Below are positions 61,654 through 64,000 of a stretch of DNA of 64,000 bases, one piece after another. Position numbers and translations under genes: made by a program. This stretch comes from Mantamonas sphyraenae (taxonomy: Eukaryota; CRuMs; Mantamonadidae): assembly GCA_026936335.1 (NCBI GenBank), contig JAPMXV010000057.1, positions 124,001 to 188,000 of the forward strand, written 5' to 3'. The first letter of the stretch is position 1. Each line of letters opens with the position of its first letter. The notes under the pieces were generated by a model that did no database searches, was not told the DNA's origin, and saw nothing but the letters and a program-made list of their open reading frames with translations.

Positions 61654-64000
61654 TTACGAAACGGGCGTCATCACCGAGAAGTAGATCCATACGGCCGCAA
61701 CAGCACCCGGGTACGCAGCCACATGCACACCAAACGCAAACTTGGCGTTGCTGTTGGTTTCCTGGTGAAAGTCGTACCGGGTCATCATCTCCTTGCGGAT
61801 GCGCTTGGCATCGGTGAAAAAGAAGCAGATGGGCACACCGCGGAACTTGTGCGAGGGCGGGCAGGCCATCGACACCTTGCCCTTCCACGAGCTAATGTCG
61901 TTGACAAACTCCTCTGGGTCGAACGACACCTTTTGGTTCTCCATCAACTCCATGCCCTCCTTCAGCACAGGCGCCATCTCGTGCATGATCTCCGTCTCCA
62001 TGTGCTCGCCGTGGCGCCAGTTGGTCACTCCTGCACACACTTCGTGGTAGATTGCCTGCTCCAGCGCCTCCAGACGGCCTCCGCGCAGCGACGGGCCCAG
62101 GTTGCGCGGCGTAAAGAAGCACTTGTGCTCCTCCACGAAATCCTCCTGCGGGTCCACAAAGGGCCTCCACTGCAGCGGGTCGTTGATGTCATACTTGATC
62201 TTGGTCGGGTCGCTGTGTTGGATGTTGGCCCAAATGTTTTCCGCGTTGAACAGCGTCTCAATGGACATGTATGGCACGTTGACCTTCACCAGCTTCTCCG
62301 ACCCCTTGGGCAGGGACATCTGCGGGCCGTCGTCCACCTCAAACACCTCCACCTCTTCCGCCTCATAGGCTGCGTTCTCTCGCTGGATGTCCTGGCGGTC
62401 CAGCACCACGTCCTCGTCATCGCGCAGCATGTCCGCCGTGATCTTACCCTTGCCCTTGTTGTCCGCCGACACGTCCACCGCCACGTCGCCCATGTCCACC
62501 TCCTCCTCTTCCTCGTCCGAGTCATCGTCGTCGCCCATCAGCGCGTACCGCTGGTGTTCCTCGTCGCCAAGCCAGCGCTCAGGCAGCACGTACCGCTTGC
62601 CGTTTGTTGTCTCCCAAAAGATCACCGAGCCGTCGTTCTCCAGCGTCACCACCCACGTGTGATCCTCGCCGTTCTTGGTTTTGCCGTTTGCGCAAAACGC
62701 GTTGATTTTGGTTGGCGGCTTGCCCTCGACCTCCTTGACCGTGAGACCCAGAAACAGGTTGCACATGAGCATGGCGTGCTCCTCTGCGTCGCCCTTTTTC
62801 ATGTCCAGGAAGTAGTTGGTGGAGCACCACACGTCGTCCATGCCCTGGAATGCGTCGACGTCGCTGGAAAAGGTGAAGCACTGCACGGTGCGTGCCACCT
62901 TCAACGTGTTGCCCTGCAGGTCCTTGGGCGGGTTGATGGGTTGGATAAAGGTGGGGAGGAAGCGCAGGGCGCCCGATTCGTCGCCTGCCTCGATGAAGTA
63001 CTCTCCGTCCTTGAGCAGGGCGGCCGGGATGCCCTCGCGCCAGGTGACTTCGCGCTCTTTGTACACGGGCGGCAGCTCGCGCAACTGACTGGTCATGTCC
63101 TTTTCCAACACCATGCTGGACGGAAAGTCTGGCTGGAACCAGGCGGCAAAGTCGACTGTGGCCTCGCTGGGCTCGTCTGCGTTTGCGGTGAACAGCTGCT
63201 GGGCCGCGTTCTTGTACATGCGCGTGTTGCTCTTGTTGTTCTTGGGGTCGTACTGGTCGGTGGCGCCGTTGAGGATGTCGTAGAGGTCGATGTCAAACTG
63301 ACCCTGCTGGTCGTTGCCGGCCTCGTCCCAATCCCACGCGTACACCTTGACAGGACCCTTCTTGGCGAGGGCGTCGGGGGTGTCGCTCACAAGACGCACG
63401 GGGAAGTACAGCGTCTCGTCGAACTTTGGGTTGAGGTTGCGCTTGACAATCTTGGTGGTTTGCGTGACGCCGCCCCAGGTGATGGTGAAGAAACAATCGG
63501 TGGAGCCGTTGTCGTCTGTGGCACGAAGGTTGCTGGCCGAGTTGATCTTCACGGCCAGGTAGCGCATGCCCGGAACAGGGATAACAATGTCACCCTCCTG
63601 CTCAAAGCGAGGCAGGGTGTCCGAGGTCACCATGCCCTCGAGACCGCCCGCGGGGGTCACTTCGATAAGCGTCTCGCCGTTGCGAGTGACCTTTTTGGTC
63701 TCGCGGATCTCCAGGTCCATGGAGCCGTAGTCGAGGACACCACGCATGAGCACGTCCGCGGAGCCGATGAGGTCGTCCTTGCCGACCTGATCCCAGTCGA
63801 AGCACTCGATCTTGATGATTTCGTTCTCCAGCTCGCTGCGTGTGCCACGGTAGGTGATCTCGCCGACCTCGGACCAGGTGGGCTGCAGTGTTTTGATGCA
63901 GTGTTCGCTCTGGCAACTGCGGTTGAGGCCGCCCTGGAACATCTGCGACCAGTTGTTGTCAAACTTGATCTTGATGTACGGATCCGAGGTGCCGCTGCTG
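61654..64000 (-). CDS. C2-domain protein, CC2D2A-like, C-terminal part (runs off the window)
   Basis: At least 780 C-terminal residues, open to base 64000. The start of the visible part is a C2 domain (GTSDPYIKIKFDNNWSQ, then LQPTWSEVGEITY, IKIECFDWDQVGKDDLIG). A second C2 domain follows (RYLAVKINSASNLRATDDNG, NLNPKFDETLYFPV, VKVYAWDWDEAGNDQQG). The next region resembles the CC2D2A/CEP76 transglutaminase-like module: MDDVWCSTNYFLDMKKGDAE, EEHAMLMCNLFLGL, then HTWVVTLENDGSVIFWETTN and ENIWANIQHSDPTKIKYDIN. CC2D2A is a ciliary transition-zone protein, so this may be ciliary, but two C2 domains and the end (FAFGVHVAAYPGAVAAVWIY) differ from it. It could be another member of this C2-transglutaminase-like class. 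Confidence 0.6.
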   Translation of the reverse strand, partial: SSGTSDPYIKIKFDNNWSQMFQGGLNRSCQSEHCIKTLQPTWSEVGEITYRGTRSELENEIIKIECFDWDQVGKDDLIGSADVLMRGVLDYGSMDLEIRETKKVTRNGETLIEVTPAGGLEGMVTSDTLPRFEQEGDIVIPVPGMRYLAVKINSASNLRATDDNGSTDCFFTITWGGVTQTTKIVKRNLNPKFDETLYFPVRLVSDTPDALAKKGPVKVYAWDWDEAGNDQQGQFDIDLYDILNGATDQYDPKNNKSNTRMYKNAAQQLFTANADEPSEATVDFAAWFQPDFPSSMVLEKDMTSQLRELPPVYKEREVTWREGIPAALLKDGEYFIEAGDESGALRFLPTFIQPINPPKDLQGNTLKVARTVQCFTFSSDVDAFQGMDDVWCSTNYFLDMKKGDAEEHAMLMCNLFLGLTVKEVEGKPPTKINAFCANGKTKNGEDHTWVVTLENDGSVIFWETTNGKRYVLPERWLGDEEHQRYALMGDDDDSDEEEEEVDMGDVAVDVSADNKGKGKITADMLRDDEDVVLDRQDIQRENAAYEAEEVEVFEVDDGPQMSLPKGSEKLVKVNVPYMSIETLFNAENIWANIQHSDPTKIKYDINDPLQWRPFVDPQEDFVEEHKCFFTPRNLGPSLRGGRLEALEQAIYHEVCAGVTNWRHGEHMETEIMHEMAPVLKEGMELMENQKVSFDPEEFVNDISSWKGKVSMACPPSHKFRGVPICFFFTDAKRIRKEMMTRYDFHQETNSNAKFAFGVHVAAYPGAVAAVWIYFSVMTPVS

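Noticed and set aside
1..64000. tRNA, rRNA, CRISPR arrays, transposases, reverse transcriptases, viral genes
   Set aside because: None was recognised on either strand by inspection; microsatellites account for the simple repeats seen.

Overview
This window is nuclear DNA from a compact, GC-rich, intron-containing eukaryote, most likely a free-living heterotrophic protist. Genes lie on both strands, introns are few, short and GT-AG, and TAA, TAG and TGA all act as stops. Intergenic gaps are tens to a few hundred bases. The gene set combines endomembrane and cytoskeletal factors (WASHC3, VPS33, EXOC1/SEC3, TRAPPC9), metazoan-style partners (CIP2A, HAP40), a mitochondrial HslU ATPase of bacterial ancestry and a CC2D2A-like protein that hints at a cilium. 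That fits a deep opisthokont, apusomonad or amoebozoan type of protist. The species cannot be named from sequence alone. No rRNA, tRNA, transposon, CRISPR or viral gene was recognised.

Layout. 1-2812 (-): 5' part of a large coiled-coil protein, divergent from GMPPA (2871-4584, +). 4833-5656 (-): WASHC3, divergent from VPS33 (5761-7943, +). 8359-11502 (-): CIP2A orthologue. 11679-12359 (-): short glucosidase-II-beta-like protein. 12495-14310 (-): secreted class-3 lipase. 14401-16117 (-): HslU. 16371-21155 (+): LRR plus BRSK/AMPK-like kinase, whose stop codon abuts that of a basic proline/serine-rich protein (21156-21944, -). 21979-25381 (+): EXOC1. 26071-31559: three copies of an unrecognised polytopic membrane protein family, two of them forming a long inverted repeat. 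31732-32057 (+): tiny membrane protein. 32124-34856 (-): half-size ABCA transporter. 34984-36839 (+): JmjC ribosomal oxygenase. 36876-39751 (+): GNAT acetyltransferase exons that appear spliced to LysM-TLDc (OXR1-like) exons. 39770-40675 (-): inorganic pyrophosphatase. 40734-44765 (+): cupin, IQ/RS and C2HC zinc-finger proteins, closely packed. 44830-45735 (-): ankyrin repeats. 45807-46739 (+): SPRY protein. 46767-50771 (-): TRAPPC9. 50894-51928 (+): HAP40. 51976-54016 (-): DNA polymerase lambda. 54117-55385 (-): HIBCH. 55453-56657 (+): unknown membrane protein. 57506-61494 (-): CNOT4. 61654-64000 (-): C-terminal part of a C2/CC2D2A-like protein.

The genes do not form a pathway, but membrane trafficking is well represented (WASH, HOPS/CORVET, exocyst, TRAPP-II, HAP40). 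Two things stand out. One is the probable GNAT-LysM-TLDc fusion. The other is the novel membrane-protein family with its inverted repeat and gene-conversion signature. Six reading frames in four otherwise well-conserved genes are broken, always at mononucleotide runs and in both directions, which points to consensus homopolymer errors rather than pseudogenes. Coordinates are given as the raw sequence stands; protein lengths for those genes assume the reading frame resumes.
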